DNA from: Acetobacteraceae bacterium
GTDB lineage: Bacteria; Pseudomonadota; Alphaproteobacteria; Acetobacterales; Acetobacteraceae
Direction: 5' to 3'
DNA length: 64,000 nt
Assembly: GCA_947475245.1 (NCBI GenBank)
Contig: CANJLW010000006.1
Coordinates: 62,001-126,000 of the forward strand
This document shows, piece after piece, positions 28,431 to 37,856 of the stretch. The translations under genes were made by a program, and so were the position numbers. Within the stretch, counting starts at the first letter, position 1, and every line of letters begins with the position of its first letter. The notes beneath the pieces were generated by a model. That model saw only the letters and a list, made by a program, of their open reading frames with translations. It was not told where the DNA came from and ran no database searches.

Positions 28431-30002
28431 ATGGATTTCGCACCTTCGCCGCACGTTACCCAGCATTGGCAACTCGGCAAGGCGTCCGCGACCGGTCAGC
28501 GCGGCATCGTCGTCGCGCAGGTGCGATCGGCGGCGGAAGCCGGTGTCGCCGTGCTCGACGCAGGCGGCAATGCCATTGATGCCGCGATCGCGACGGCCCT
28601 GGCGCTCGCGGCGGTGGAGCCTTGGAACTCCGGCCTTGGCGGCATCGGCTTTGCGCTGGTGCATCGCGCCGGTCAGGCTCGCGCCGACGTTGTGGATTTC
28701 GGCCCGGTCGCACCCGCCGGGTTGAACCCGTCGTCGTTCAAACTCACGGGCCGGATGAAGCAGGACCTGTTCGCCTGGCCCGAGGTCGAGGGCGACGCCA
28801 ATATTCACGGCCCGCTGTCCTTCGCGATCCCGTCCTCCGCCGCCGGCTATGCCCATATGCATAAGCAATGGGGCAAATTGCCGATGCGCGATCTCCTGGC
28901 CCCGGCGATCGCCCTGGCAAAGCGCGGGCTGCCGCAGGATTGGTACACCACGTTGAAGGTCGGCGCCTCCGCTTCGGTACTGCGGCTGTACGACGAAAGT
29001 GCCCGCATCTATTTGCCGAACGGTCTGCCGCCGGTCGCGCCCTATCAAGGCACGCCGGGCTTCTTCCGCCTGGGCAACCTGCCGGCGACGTTGGAGCATC
29101 TGGCGAAGGCGGGGCTGCGCGATGTCTACGAAGGCGACATCGCCGCGTCGATCGTCGCCGACACCAAAAACCTTGGCGGCGTCCTCTCGCGCGGCGATCT
29201 GGCCGGCTGTCAGGCACGCACCTTGCCGGCGACCGAGTATCGGTGGCGCGGCCGCACGCTGGAACTGACCGGCGGGCTGACCGCCGCGCCGACCATGATG
29301 CGGGTACTCGATCAGATGGCATCCGCCCATTTCGGCAAAGAACCTGACGCGGCGTGGTATGTCGCCTTCGCGCGCGCCATGAAGAACGCCTATGCCGAAC
29401 GTCTGTCCGGCCTCGGCGACGCCGATCCCCTGGCGGCGGAAACCTGCACCACGCATCTGACGGTGTGCGATGCGGAGGGGACGATGGTGGCGATGACCAC
29501 CACCTTGCTGTCGTCGATGGGCAGCCGCGTCGTGCTGCCGGGTTCGGGGATCCTGATGAACAACGGCGTCATGTGGTTCGATCCGCGCCCCGATCAGCCG
29601 AACTCCATCGCCCCGGGCAAGCGTCCCCTGACCAATATGTCACCGATCATCCTGCGCGACGGCGATCGCCCCTGGCTGGCCGCCGGCGCGTCGGGCGGGC
29701 GGCGCATTCTGGCCGCGGTGGCGCAAATGATGACGTTCATCGCCGATTTCGGCATGACGCCGGAACAAGCCGCCCACTACCCGCGCATCGACGTCTCCGG
29801 CCCCGACGGTATCAGCGCCGATCGGCGCCTGCCGCCCGATGTGCTGGCCGCGCTCAGCGCCGATGGCCCGACGGAAGTCGTCGAACACGGCGTCATGCCG
29901 ATCAACTTCGCCTGCCCGAACGTCATCGTGCAATCCGACGGCACGCGCACGGGCATCAGCGATGCCGCCTCGCCCTGGTCGGCCGCCGTGGCGCAGGCCT
30001 GA
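28431..30002 (+). CDS. Gamma-glutamyltransferase family protein
   Basis: Encodes 523 residues. The Ntn-hydrolase precursor layout is plain: AAEAGVAVLDAGGNAIDAAI near the N-terminus, GLGGIGFALVHRAG, and the autocleavage motif CTTHLTVCDAEGTMVAMTTT with predicted nucleophile Thr340. Then MGSRVVLPGSGILMNNGVMW and NMSPIILRDG (small-subunit substrate loop), and AAGASGGRRI. No signal peptide is visible, so it may be cytoplasmic, unlike classical periplasmic GGT. Members of this branch often act on other amides, for instance cephalosporin acylase-like or oxamate amidohydrolase enzymes. The Sel1 gene follows 29 nt later and may be co-transcribed. Confidence 0.88.
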   Translation: MDFAPSPHVTQHWQLGKASATGQRGIVVAQVRSAAEAGVAVLDAGGNAIDAAIATALALAAVEPWNSGLGGIGFALVHRAGQARADVVDFGPVAPAGLNPSSFKLTGRMKQDLFAWPEVEGDANIHGPLSFAIPSSAAGYAHMHKQWGKLPMRDLLAPAIALAKRGLPQDWYTTLKVGASASVLRLYDESARIYLPNGLPPVAPYQGTPGFFRLGNLPATLEHLAKAGLRDVYEGDIAASIVADTKNLGGVLSRGDLAGCQARTLPATEYRWRGRTLELTGGLTAAPTMMRVLDQMASAHFGKEPDAAWYVAFARAMKNAYAERLSGLGDADPLAAETCTTHLTVCDAEGTMVAMTTTLLSSMGSRVVLPGSGILMNNGVMWFDPRPDQPNSIAPGKRPLTNMSPIILRDGDRPWLAAGASGGRRILAAVAQMMTFIADFGMTPEQAAHYPRIDVSGPDGISADRRLPPDVLAALSADGPTEVVEHGVMPINFACPNVIVQSDGTRTGISDAASPWSAAVAQA

Positions 30003-30031
30003 CCGATCTCGTCGCGCGTCCGTTGCCCATC

Positions 30032-32668
30032 ATGACAACAGTCAGGGCAATGGCCGTGTTGGCGGCCTTGTGCTCATTCGCCTCGCCGCTCACCGCCTCC
30101 ACGCCTGGCGCCGATCCCCTCGGCGAACGCGCGCCGGCCAGGCGCCAGGCCGCCACCGACGGGCAAAGCCTGCGCGGCAGGGCACTGGCCGGCGACGCCG
30201 ATGCGGCAACCGAACTTGGCCGCATGTTCGCACGTGGCGAGGGCCTGGCCTACGATGCGCGGGAAGCCATGCGCTGGCTCAGCCGCGGCGCGGATGGCGG
30301 TTCCGTCGCCGCGAAACGTGAACTCGGCCTTCTGCTGTTGCGCGGCCGCGATATCCCCAAGGAAGCCGAACGCGCCGCCGGGTATCTGCGCGAAGCGGCG
30401 GAGGCCGACGACGTTGAGGCCCAGGGCGCGCTGGGATCGCTCTACGCCTATGGCGACGGTGTGCCGCAAAGCTGGCCCGATGCGTTGCAATGGACCCGCA
30501 AATCCGCCGAACAGGGCGGGCTGTGGGCACAGGCGAACCTGGGACTTTATCTGGAACTGGGCCGAGGCCTCCCCGAACCGGACCCGGTCGGCGCGGTGGT
30601 CTGGTACCGGCGCGCCGCCGACAAGGGCTTCGCGCTGGCGGAAGCGCGGCTGGGGCTGCTGTACCAGCGTGGTTTCGGCGTCCCGCGCGATCCCGCAGCC
30701 GCGTTCGCGCTCTATCTGCGCGCCGCGCATAAACACCACTCGATGGGCGAACGCTTCCTCGCGCTGGCCTATCGCGACGGCATGGGGGTAGATGCCAACC
30801 CCGAAGAAGCCTTCGCTTGGCTCAAGCGATCGTCTGCGTCGGAAGACGCGGACTCGGAATACCTGCTGGCGGATGCTTACGAACATGGCCGAGGCGTCGC
30901 GCAGGACCGCCTCGAAGCCTGGCGCTTCCTGCTGCGCGCTGCCGAACACGGCCACACTCTGGCCGCCGCCCTGGTCGGGGCCGCCTATCACGCCGGCACG
31001 CCCGGCCCCGGACGCAACCGAACCGAAGCCGCGCGCTGGCTGCGCCTGGCGGTCGAACGCATCGCGACCGAATCGCTGTTCTTCGTCGAGGACCCGAACG
31101 GATTCCGCGGCCAGACCTTTGCCCAGGCCCATTATCTCCTCGGACTGATGCTGCTCGACGGCGACGGTGTCGACCGGGATGTGTCCGCCGCGGTCAAGGT
31201 GCTGGAAGACGCGGTCGCACGCAAATTCGCGCCCGCGATGTTCACCCTGGGCCGTCTGCGGCGCGACGGTATCGGCGTAGAGCGCGACGATCGCGCCGCG
31301 GTCGATCTGTTTCGGTCCGCGGCCAATATGGGCCACGGCGGCGCCGCCGCTTTGCTGGGTGACGGCTATGCCGAGGGATGGGCCGGCGCGCGCAACGATG
31401 TGACCGCGGTCTATTGGTACCGCCGGGGCGCGGCCGTCGGCGAACCGAGTGCCTGGCTCGCTCTGGCGCGCATGTACGAAATGGGGCGCGGCAACCTTCC
31501 CCGCGATCACGACGAAGCCTCCGTCTGGTACCTCCTCGCTGCTCGGCAGGGCAACACCGACGCGCAGGTGCGGCTGGGCGATGCCGCCTATCTCGGCCAA
31601 TTGGGATCGCGCATCAATCCGGCGGAGGCATTGCGCTGGTATCAAATGGCCGCCGGCAACAAGGCCGCCGCCGCCTTTCAGCGCCTGGGCGCGATGGCGG
31701 AGACCGGAAAGGGCCTGCCCAGAAACGATGCGGAGGCCGTGTCCTGGTATCGTCAGGCCGCCGAACGCGAACATCCCGAAGCGCTCGGCCGGTTGGGCGA
31801 CATCACGCGCGACGGTCTGCTGGGCGTGGCGCGCGACGATGCCGAGGCGGTTCGCTTCTACAGGCGCGCCGCCGCCGCCGGGCTGCGCGGTGCCTATGCC
31901 CCGCTCGCGACGATGATCGAACAGGGGCGCGGTACGGAAAAGGATATCCCGGAAGCCGTCGCGCTCTATCGGCGCGGTGCGGAACTGGGAAGCGCCTTTG
32001 CGCAAAACCGCCTGGGCGCGATGTATCGCGACGGCGATCTGGGTGTCGAACGCGACTACGCCGCCGCGCTGCGCTGGTTTCGTCTGGCCGCATCGCAGGA
32101 TTTTGCCGACGGCGCGGCCAACCTGGGCAGTATGTTGATGATCGGCCTGGGCGTCGATCGCGATGAGCATGAGGCACTGGTCTGGTATAGACGCGCCGCC
32201 GAAAAGGGCAACGCGACGGCGGAAACCAATATCGGCAATCTCTACTGGAACGGAGAGGCCGGGCTGGAAAAAGATCGCGCGGAAGCCGTGCGCCACTACC
32301 GGATCGCCGCCGATGCCGGCAGCGTCGCCGCCCAGCGGATGCTCGCGATTGCCTATCGTGCCGGAGAGGGCCTTGCGCGCAACGAGGAGCAGTTCCTGTT
32401 CTGGGCGCGTAAAGCGGCGGAACTGGGGGATGCCGATTCCGCGAACTCGCTGGGATACGCCCTGCTGATCGGTATGGACGGCCGATACGACTACGTCGAA
32501 GCCGCCGCCTGGCTCATGGTCGCGCTGAAACGTTCGGCTTCAGGTACCGAAGCGCATGACCGCGCCACCATCAATCTGGAAAGCGCGGTTGCACAATTGG
32601 ACGAGGCCGAACAGGCGGAGGCCAAGGCGATGGCGGACCGCTTTCTGGCCCGTATGGGTGGCGGTTAA
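30032..32668 (+). CDS. Large secreted Sel1-repeat protein
   Basis: Encodes 878 residues from MTTVRAMAVLAALCSFASPL, a signal peptide with cleavage near LTA-S. Nearly all the rest is Sel1-like (SLR) tandem helical repeats of about 36 residues, roughly twenty, each of the form A-x2-LG-x2-Y-x2-G-x-GV-x-x-D-x3-A-x2-WY-x3-AA. Clear copies are AQANLGLYLELGRGLPEPDP, AEARLGLLYQRGFGVPRDPA and AQNRLGAMYRDGDLGVERDY. Such proteins are periplasmic scaffolds, often in polysaccharide export and signalling complexes. The gene starts 29 nt after the GGT-family gene. Start choice rests on the signal peptide and on the preceding stop. No catalytic motif is seen. Confidence 0.9.
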   Translation: MTTVRAMAVLAALCSFASPLTASTPGADPLGERAPARRQAATDGQSLRGRALAGDADAATELGRMFARGEGLAYDAREAMRWLSRGADGGSVAAKRELGLLLLRGRDIPKEAERAAGYLREAAEADDVEAQGALGSLYAYGDGVPQSWPDALQWTRKSAEQGGLWAQANLGLYLELGRGLPEPDPVGAVVWYRRAADKGFALAEARLGLLYQRGFGVPRDPAAAFALYLRAAHKHHSMGERFLALAYRDGMGVDANPEEAFAWLKRSSASEDADSEYLLADAYEHGRGVAQDRLEAWRFLLRAAEHGHTLAAALVGAAYHAGTPGPGRNRTEAARWLRLAVERIATESLFFVEDPNGFRGQTFAQAHYLLGLMLLDGDGVDRDVSAAVKVLEDAVARKFAPAMFTLGRLRRDGIGVERDDRAAVDLFRSAANMGHGGAAALLGDGYAEGWAGARNDVTAVYWYRRGAAVGEPSAWLALARMYEMGRGNLPRDHDEASVWYLLAARQGNTDAQVRLGDAAYLGQLGSRINPAEALRWYQMAAGNKAAAAFQRLGAMAETGKGLPRNDAEAVSWYRQAAEREHPEALGRLGDITRDGLLGVARDDAEAVRFYRRAAAAGLRGAYAPLATMIEQGRGTEKDIPEAVALYRRGAELGSAFAQNRLGAMYRDGDLGVERDYAAALRWFRLAASQDFADGAANLGSMLMIGLGVDRDEHEALVWYRRAAEKGNATAETNIGNLYWNGEAGLEKDRAEAVRHYRIAADAGSVAAQRMLAIAYRAGEGLARNEEQFLFWARKAAELGDADSANSLGYALLIGMDGRYDYVEAAAWLMVALKRSASGTEAHDRATINLESAVAQLDEAEQAEAKAMADRFLARMGGG

Positions 32669-32718
32669 TCGCGCTCAGGTCGCGTCCCCGCCACCACACA
32701 AGGTATGGAGTCGGAATA

Positions 32719-32746
32719 TTTTACACTCCCGTGGAGTGCTGTAAAA
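32719..32746. promoter_or_regulatory. Candidate upstream activator site, TTTTACA-N14-TGTAAAA
   Basis: TTTTACA (32719-32725) and TGTAAAA (32740-32746) are exact reverse complements. Between them ACTCC-CGT-GGAGT forms a second inverted repeat. It ends 30 bp before a sigma-54 -24 element, so it is placed as an enhancer-binding site. Confidence 0.5.
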
Positions 32747-32775
32747 ACTATGGTCTGAATCAATGAGATAGATCG

Positions 32776-32791
32776 TGGCTCAAAAATTGCA
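32776..32791 (+). promoter_or_regulatory. Sigma-54 (-24/-12) promoter for PEP-CTERM gene
   Basis: TGGCTC-AAAAA-TTGCA fits the TGGCAC-N5-TTGCW consensus at 10 of 11 scored positions, with invariant GG and GC exactly 10 bp apart. It predicts transcription starting near 32802 and an untranslated leader of about 36 nt before the ATG at 32838. Confidence 0.75.
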
Positions 32792-32837
32792 TACTGGGAA
32801 TAACTGGGATACTGAAACAACCGTACGGAAACGACTC

Positions 32838-33842
32838 ATGCCCTCATTCCTCCAGACCCGCGTGGTGCTCGTCGCGACCACCATCCTCGTCGCCGCCGTC
32901 GTGGTTCAGCCCCGGCCCGCCGAAGCGGTCATGACGTTGACCGGTGCCGCTTCGACCATGGGCTTCGGCCTGACCACATTCGCCAGCGGCCTACCGAACA
33001 CCGGCTTCTGCTGCGGTCCCCTCGGCATCACGTTCCCTGACGGCGGTGGTGTGCTCGTGGCCGACTACAACGGCACCGTTTATCATTTCGCCAACGCCGA
33101 TGGCCAAACGCCCGGTTCGGCACTGCACACAAACTCGGATTACGGGGCCAACGATCCGGTCGGCCTGACCAATGCCGGCGGACAAGTCTATCTCGCCGTT
33201 CAGTCCGGCGGCGGTATCGACCGCCTCAGCGACACCGGTGCTCGGCAATCCAATTTGACCCTGCTCCCTGGCGCGACCGGCCTGGCGACCAATCCAATCA
33301 ATGGTCATATCTATGCTGGCGGCTATCCGACTGCCATCTACGAGATCGATCCGTCCGGCCCAACGACAACCACCCTGGTATCAGGTGCCTTCGATGGGCT
33401 GACGGTGTCCACCGATGGCCGTCACCTCTACGCCGCGATCGGGACGCAAATTCGCGCCTTTTCCACCGGTGTGAACGGTGCGCCGGCCGTCGGTCTCGAA
33501 GCGACCTACGAATTCAATGACAGCGTCGATGGTGCCGCGTTGGGCACCGGCTCCCTGGCTGGTTACCTGTTCGCCAACACCAACAGTGGCAATCTGTGGC
33601 AGATGGATATGAACACGAACGCCCTGACGCTGCTCGCCTCGGGCGGGTCCCGCGGCGATTTCTTGGCGGTCGACCCGACAAACGGCACGCTGCTGATCAC
33701 CCAGACAGACAGCGTCCTGCGCCTCACCGCCCCCTCGGGTGCGGCTTTCGATGGGCAAGTGCCGGAGCCCGCGACCGGTAGCCTGATGGTCGCCGCACTC
33801 GCCGGTCTCGCCGCCCTGCGTCGCCGCTTCCGCCGGGGCTGA
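32838..33842 (+). CDS. PEP-CTERM-sorted beta-propeller-like secreted protein
   Basis: Encodes 334 residues from MPSFLQTRVVLVATTILVAA, with signal cleavage after RPAEA. The start at 32838 is preferred over 32775 because the latter would place the sigma-54 promoter inside the gene. The middle has repeated strand units of a beta-propeller kind (NPINGHIYAGGYPTAIYEID, DGLTVSTDGRHLYAAIGTQI, DPTNGTLLITQTDSVLRL). The C-terminus VPEPATGSLMVAALAGLAAL then RRRF is the PEP-CTERM signal. It is probably exported, cut and surface-linked by an exosortase, as a matrix component in polysaccharide-producing cells. A GC hairpin ends the gene. Confidence 0.85.
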   Translation: MPSFLQTRVVLVATTILVAAVVVQPRPAEAVMTLTGAASTMGFGLTTFASGLPNTGFCCGPLGITFPDGGGVLVADYNGTVYHFANADGQTPGSALHTNSDYGANDPVGLTNAGGQVYLAVQSGGGIDRLSDTGARQSNLTLLPGATGLATNPINGHIYAGGYPTAIYEIDPSGPTTTTLVSGAFDGLTVSTDGRHLYAAIGTQIRAFSTGVNGAPAVGLEATYEFNDSVDGAALGTGSLAGYLFANTNSGNLWQMDMNTNALTLLASGGSRGDFLAVDPTNGTLLITQTDSVLRLTAPSGAAFDGQVPEPATGSLMVAALAGLAALRRRFRRG

Positions 33843-33868
33843 CGCCCCGTCTCTCCTCCAACCCAACC

Positions 33869-33899
33869 GAGCGGTGCCCGATCCCACGGCACCGCTCGC
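33869..33899 (+). terminator. Hairpin terminator after PEP-CTERM gene
   Basis: CGAGCGGTGCC and GGCACCGCTCG form an 11-bp perfect stem around a 9-nt loop, 26 nt after the stop. No U run follows. Confidence 0.7.
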
Positions 33900-33929
33900 C
33901 TTCGATCAGGCGACCTTGGCGTTTCCCAA

Positions 33930-34230
33930 TGACCGAGGTCGCAAAGCGACCGACAGCCGGCAGTTTTAGCCCCAGGTCGAGATCGGCCCCAACGTGACAC
34001 CGCGCTGCGTCGTGACCGACAAGGGCTACGACGCCAAAACCAACTTGCGACGCGGCGCGCAAACGTGGCGTTGTGCCGGTGATTCTGCACCGGTCGAATT
34101 TCTTTCCCAACATACTCAGCAAGGCACGCGCTCGCGTGGAGCAGCTCAAACGGTTCAAGCGCATCGCCATACGGAACGAAAAGACCGAGCAGCAGTGTTT
34201 ATCTGTATCAAATCCGTCCACGCGGCCTAA
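33930..34230 (+). mobile_element. Degenerate C-terminal remnant of an IS5-family transposase
   Basis: Two reading frames together resemble the DDE transposase tail of IS5-type elements. In one frame, DRGRKATDSRQF, an internal stop, then IGPNVTPRCVVTDKGYDAKTN. In another, VVPVILHRSNFFPNILSKAR then ARVEQLKRFKRIAIRNEKTE. The first frame returns at the end as FICIKSVHAA, stop 34228-34230. At least two frameshifts and one stop break it and the N-terminus and inverted repeats are gone. Its stop overlaps the stop of convergent mccA. Confidence 0.75.
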
Positions 34231-36215
34231 GCCGGCTTTTCCTCAAAACTGACCAGCGTCTGACCTTCCTGGACGGTCTCGCCGGCAACGCAGGTGACCG
34301 CCGCGACGATGCCGTCGACCGGGGCGGTCAGGCGGAACACGGTCTTCATGGCCTCCAAAACCACCAAAAGCTGGCCGCGCTCAACCGCCATGCCGGCTTC
34401 GGCATGGACCTGAGTCACCTGCCCGGGGATGGGCGCGATCAGGCGATCGGCGCCGTCCTGCTCGTCGTCGGCACCGGCGATGGGATCGGGCAGGCGCAGA
34501 CGCCAGGTCTCCCCACCGCGGCGAATGGTGATCGTCTCCCCGTCGCGCAGCACGGACATCGGTCGATGAATGCCATCCAGGACAATATCGACCCGATCGT
34601 CGGGCAGACGTCGGGCGTGACCCAACAGCGAACGATCGGCGATCGTCACGCGCCACTGCTCGCCCTCGCGCCGCACGGTAACGGGAATGCTGGTTTCGCC
34701 GACGCCGATATCGAACAGGCGCGTGGGCTGCGTATTCGCCCACCACAGATCGCGCGCGGTCCAGGGCGACCAGGAATCGGCCTGTTCGGCGGCGACTTCG
34801 GCTTCGACAAGCAATTCGCCCAGGGCAACGGCGGCCAGGACATCGTCGGGCGGCGCGGACTGACCGGCCAGCAAGGTATCGGCATGGCGAGCGATAAATC
34901 CGGTATCGATGCCGCCGGCCTCGAACGCCGGATGCGCCGCGATGCGGGCCAACAGATCGAGATTGCTGGTCACGCCCGCCACGTCGGTCGCCGCCAACGC
35001 CTGTCGCAGACCGCGCAGTGCCGTCGCGCGGTCGGGGCCGTGGCAAATCAGCTTGGCGAGCATCGCATCGTAATGGATGGACACCGAATCGCCGGTCTGA
35101 AACCCGGTATCGATCCGCAACGCATCGTTCGGCTCCGGCGCGCGGAACAGAGTCAGCCGTCCGATCGACGGCGCATAATCCCGCGCGGGGTCTTCGGCGT
35201 AGATCCGCGCCTCAAACGCATGGCCGGACAGTTGGATGGCGGATTGCGGTGCCGGCAACGCTTCGCCGGCGGCGACGCGCAGTTGCCATTCGACCAGGTC
35301 GTAGCCGGTGACCATCTCCGTCACCGGATGTTCCACCTGCAACCGTGTGTTCATCTCCAGGAAGAAGAAGCCTTCCTCGTCGGCGACGAATTCCACCGTT
35401 CCCGCACCGACATAGCCCACCGCCTGCGCCGCGGCGACGGCGGCCGAACCCATGGCCTGGCGTCGTTCCGCGGACAGTCCCGGCGCGGGGGCTTCCTCGA
35501 TCACTTTTTGATGGCGCCGTTGGGCGGAGCAGTCGCGTTCGAACAGATGAACCGCATTTCCCAGGGTATCGGCGAAGACCTGCACCTCGATATGGCGCGG
35601 TCGTTGCAGGTAGCGTTCAATCAGGACACGGTCGTCACCGAAGGAAGAAGCAGCTTCCTGACGGGCGGAAGCGAGGGCGGATGCAAAGGCCTCGGCGCTT
35701 TCAACCACGCGCATGCCGCGCCCGCCGCCCCCCGAAACCGCCTTGATAACCACGGGAAAGCCAATCCGCTCGGCTTGCGCGCGCAGGAAAGTCGGGTCCT
35801 GATTGTCGCCGTGATAGCCGGGAAGCAACGGCACGCCGGATGTTTCCATCAGCGCCTTGGCCGCCGATTTCGATCCCATGGCGCGCATCGCCGATGCGGG
35901 CGGGCCGACGAAGACGATGCCGGCCTCGGCGCAGGCTTCGGCGAAAGCCGGATTTTCCGACAGGAAGCCATAGCCGGGATGAATCGCCTGCGCGCCCGAC
36001 AGGCGCGCGGCTTCCATCACGCGCGGGATCGACAAATAGCTGTCGCGCGGCGCGGAGCCGCCGATGGGAAACGCGCGATCGGCGGCGGTCACATGCATCG
36101 CGTTGGCATCGGCCTCGGAATACACCGCGATCGTTTCGATACCCATGCGACGGGCGGTGCGCGCGACCCGGCAGGCGATTTCGCCGCGGTTGGCGATCAG
36201 AAGTGAGGTGAACAT
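34227..36215 (-). CDS. mccA: 3-methylcrotonyl-CoA carboxylase alpha (biotin) subunit
   Basis: Encodes 662 residues from MFTSLLIANRGEIACRVART; a longer frame to 36341 lies inside the downstream end of mccB and is rejected. Biotin carboxylase domain: residues 1-450, with GYGFLSENPAFAEACAEAGI, the ATP-grasp VIKAVSGGGGRGMRVV, EMNTRLQVEHPVTEMVTG. A BT-like linker follows, then the biotinyl domain with Lys624 in VVLEAMKTVFRL (the family usually has EAMKM). Activates bicarbonate with ATP on biotin for leucine/isovalerate catabolism. mccA rather than acc or pcc is inferred from its partner 11 nt upstream. An IS5 remnant abuts its stop. Confidence 0.9.
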   Translation of the reverse strand: MFTSLLIANRGEIACRVARTARRMGIETIAVYSEADANAMHVTAADRAFPIGGSAPRDSYLSIPRVMEAARLSGAQAIHPGYGFLSENPAFAEACAEAGIVFVGPPASAMRAMGSKSAAKALMETSGVPLLPGYHGDNQDPTFLRAQAERIGFPVVIKAVSGGGGRGMRVVESAEAFASALASARQEAASSFGDDRVLIERYLQRPRHIEVQVFADTLGNAVHLFERDCSAQRRHQKVIEEAPAPGLSAERRQAMGSAAVAAAQAVGYVGAGTVEFVADEEGFFFLEMNTRLQVEHPVTEMVTGYDLVEWQLRVAAGEALPAPQSAIQLSGHAFEARIYAEDPARDYAPSIGRLTLFRAPEPNDALRIDTGFQTGDSVSIHYDAMLAKLICHGPDRATALRGLRQALAATDVAGVTSNLDLLARIAAHPAFEAGGIDTGFIARHADTLLAGQSAPPDDVLAAVALGELLVEAEVAAEQADSWSPWTARDLWWANTQPTRLFDIGVGETSIPVTVRREGEQWRVTIADRSLLGHARRLPDDRVDIVLDGIHRPMSVLRDGETITIRRGGETWRLRLPDPIAGADDEQDGADRLIAPIPGQVTQVHAEAGMAVERGQLLVVLEAMKTVFRLTAPVDGIVAAVTCVAGETVQEGQTLVSFEEKPA

Positions 36216-36226
36216 CTCGGTCGGCC

Positions 36227-37807
36227 TTACATCCGGAACACGCCGAAGCGCGTATCCTCGATCGGTGCATTCAGCGCGGCGGCCAGCGACAGCGCCAGCA
36301 CCCGGCGCGTATCGATGGGGTCGATGACGCCGTCGTCCCAAAGCCGAGCGGTGGCGTAGTAGGGATTGCCTTGGGTTTCGTACTGGGCGCGGATGGGGGC
36401 TTTGAAGTTTTCCTCCTCCTCCGCCGAGGCGAAACCCTTACGTACCGTGGCCAGCACGCCGGCGGCCTGTTCGCCGCCCATGACGGAGATGCGGGCGTTC
36501 GGCCACATGAACAGGAATCGCGGATCGTAGGCGCGCCCGCACATGCCGTAATTGCCCGCGCCGTAACTGCCGCCGATGATCAGCGTGATCTTCGGCACCC
36601 CTACGGTGGAGACGGCGGTGACCAGCTTGGCGCCGTCCTTGGCGATGCCGCCCGATTCGTATTTTCGCCCGACCATGAAGCCGGCAATGTTCTGCAGGAA
36701 CAGCAGCGGGATGCGGCGCTGGCCGCACAACTCGATGAAATGCGCGCCCTTTTGCGAGGATTCGCTGAACAGGATGCCGTTATTGGCGACGATCCCGACG
36801 GGCATGCCGTGCAGATGCGCGAAGCCGCATACCAAGGTTGTGCCGTAGAGCTTCTTGAACTCGTCGAACTCGCTGCCGTCGACAATGCGGGCAATGACCT
36901 CCCGCACATCGTACGGCGCGCGGATATCGGCCGGGATGACGCCATACAGTTCGGCGGGATCGTATTGCGGCGGTATCGGCGCGCGCAGCGCGATGTCGGG
37001 CCGCTTGACGCGGTTCAGCCCACCGACGATGCGGCGGCAGATCGCCAGGGCGTGCCGGTCGTTCTGCGCGTAGTGATCCACCACGCCCGATGTACGGGCA
37101 TGAACGTCCGCGCCGCCCAGGTCTTCCGCCGAGACGATTTCTCCCGTCGCGGCCTGCACCAATGGCGGGCCGCCGAGGAAGATCGTGCCTTGCTTGCGAA
37201 CGATGATGCTCTCGTCGCTCATGGCCGGGACATAGGCCCCGCCGGCGGTGCAACTGCCCATCACGACGGCGATCTGGGGAATGCCCTGGGCCGACATATT
37301 GGCCTGGTTGAAGAAAATGCGTCCGAAATGATCGCGATCGGGGAAGATTTCATCCTGCATCGGCAGGAACGCGCCGCCGGAATCGACGAGGTAGATGCAG
37401 GGCAGGTTGTTCGCGCGCGCGATCTCCTGCGCGCGCAGGTGCTTTTTCACCGTCACCGGGAAATAGGTGCCGCCCTTGACCGTGGCATCGTTCGCCACGA
37501 TCACGCATTCCCGCCCGGACACGCGACCGATCCCCGTCACGATGCCGCCCGACGCGACATCGCCGCCGTACATGCCGAACGCGGCAAGCTGGGAGAACTC
37601 CAGAAACGGCGTGCCGGGGTCGATCAGTCCCGCGACCCGGTCGCGCGGCAGCAACTTGCCGCGCGAAACATGCCGATCCCGGGACGTTTTGCCGCCGCCC
37701 AGTTCCGCCTGAGCGACTTTCGCGCGCAATTCCGCCGCCAGCGCGCGCATGGCGGCGGCGTTGGCGGAGAAATCATCCGATCGGGCATTCAGGTTGGTGC
37801 GCAGCAT
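36227..37807 (-). CDS. mccB: 3-methylcrotonyl-CoA carboxylase beta (carboxyltransferase) subunit
   Basis: Encodes 526 residues. It moves carboxyl from biotin to 3-methylcrotonyl-CoA giving 3-methylglutaconyl-CoA. Signature blocks are [55 protein letters not shown], and [40 protein letters not shown]. These closely match MCC beta, and the length (about 535) is right, while propionyl-CoA carboxylase beta has different oxyanion-hole and substrate loops. Start at [16 protein letters not shown]. The first gene of the mccB-mccA pair, 11 nt upstream of mccA; hemB follows in the same orientation upstream. Confidence 0.92.
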   Translation of the reverse strand: MLRTNLNARSDDFSANAAAMRALAAELRAKVAQAELGGGKTSRDRHVSRGKLLPRDRVAGLIDPGTPFLEFSQLAAFGMYGGDVASGGIVTGIGRVSGRECVIVANDATVKGGTYFPVTVKKHLRAQEIARANNLPCIYLVDSGGAFLPMQDEIFPDRDHFGRIFFNQANMSAQGIPQIAVVMGSCTAGGAYVPAMSDESIIVRKQGTIFLGGPPLVQAATGEIVSAEDLGGADVHARTSGVVDHYAQNDRHALAICRRIVGGLNRVKRPDIALRAPIPPQYDPAELYGVIPADIRAPYDVREVIARIVDGSEFDEFKKLYGTTLVCGFAHLHGMPVGIVANNGILFSESSQKGAHFIELCGQRRIPLLFLQNIAGFMVGRKYESGGIAKDGAKLVTAVSTVGVPKITLIIGGSYGAGNYGMCGRAYDPRFLFMWPNARISVMGGEQAAGVLATVRKGFASAEEEENFKAPIRAQYETQGNPYYATARLWDDGVIDPIDTRRVLALSLAAALNAPIEDTRFGVFRM

Positions 37808-37856
37808 GGTGGCCTGTCGGGCGGTTGGGGGGGCGGTTGACGAACGGACGGCGCGA

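Noticed and set aside
30074-32296. A 740-residue open frame antisense to the Sel1 gene
   Set aside because: Shadow of a highly repeated gene; its own repeats arise from the Sel1 codon pattern.
30032-32668. Nucleotide tandem repeat or CRISPR-like array
   Set aside because: The periodicity is at protein level (Sel1 units); DNA copies are diverged and no constant repeat-spacer pattern exists. No CRISPR array was seen anywhere in the window.
33930-34230. An intact small gene on the plus strand ending at 34230
   Set aside because: The sequence only makes sense as pieces of a transposase in shifting frames.
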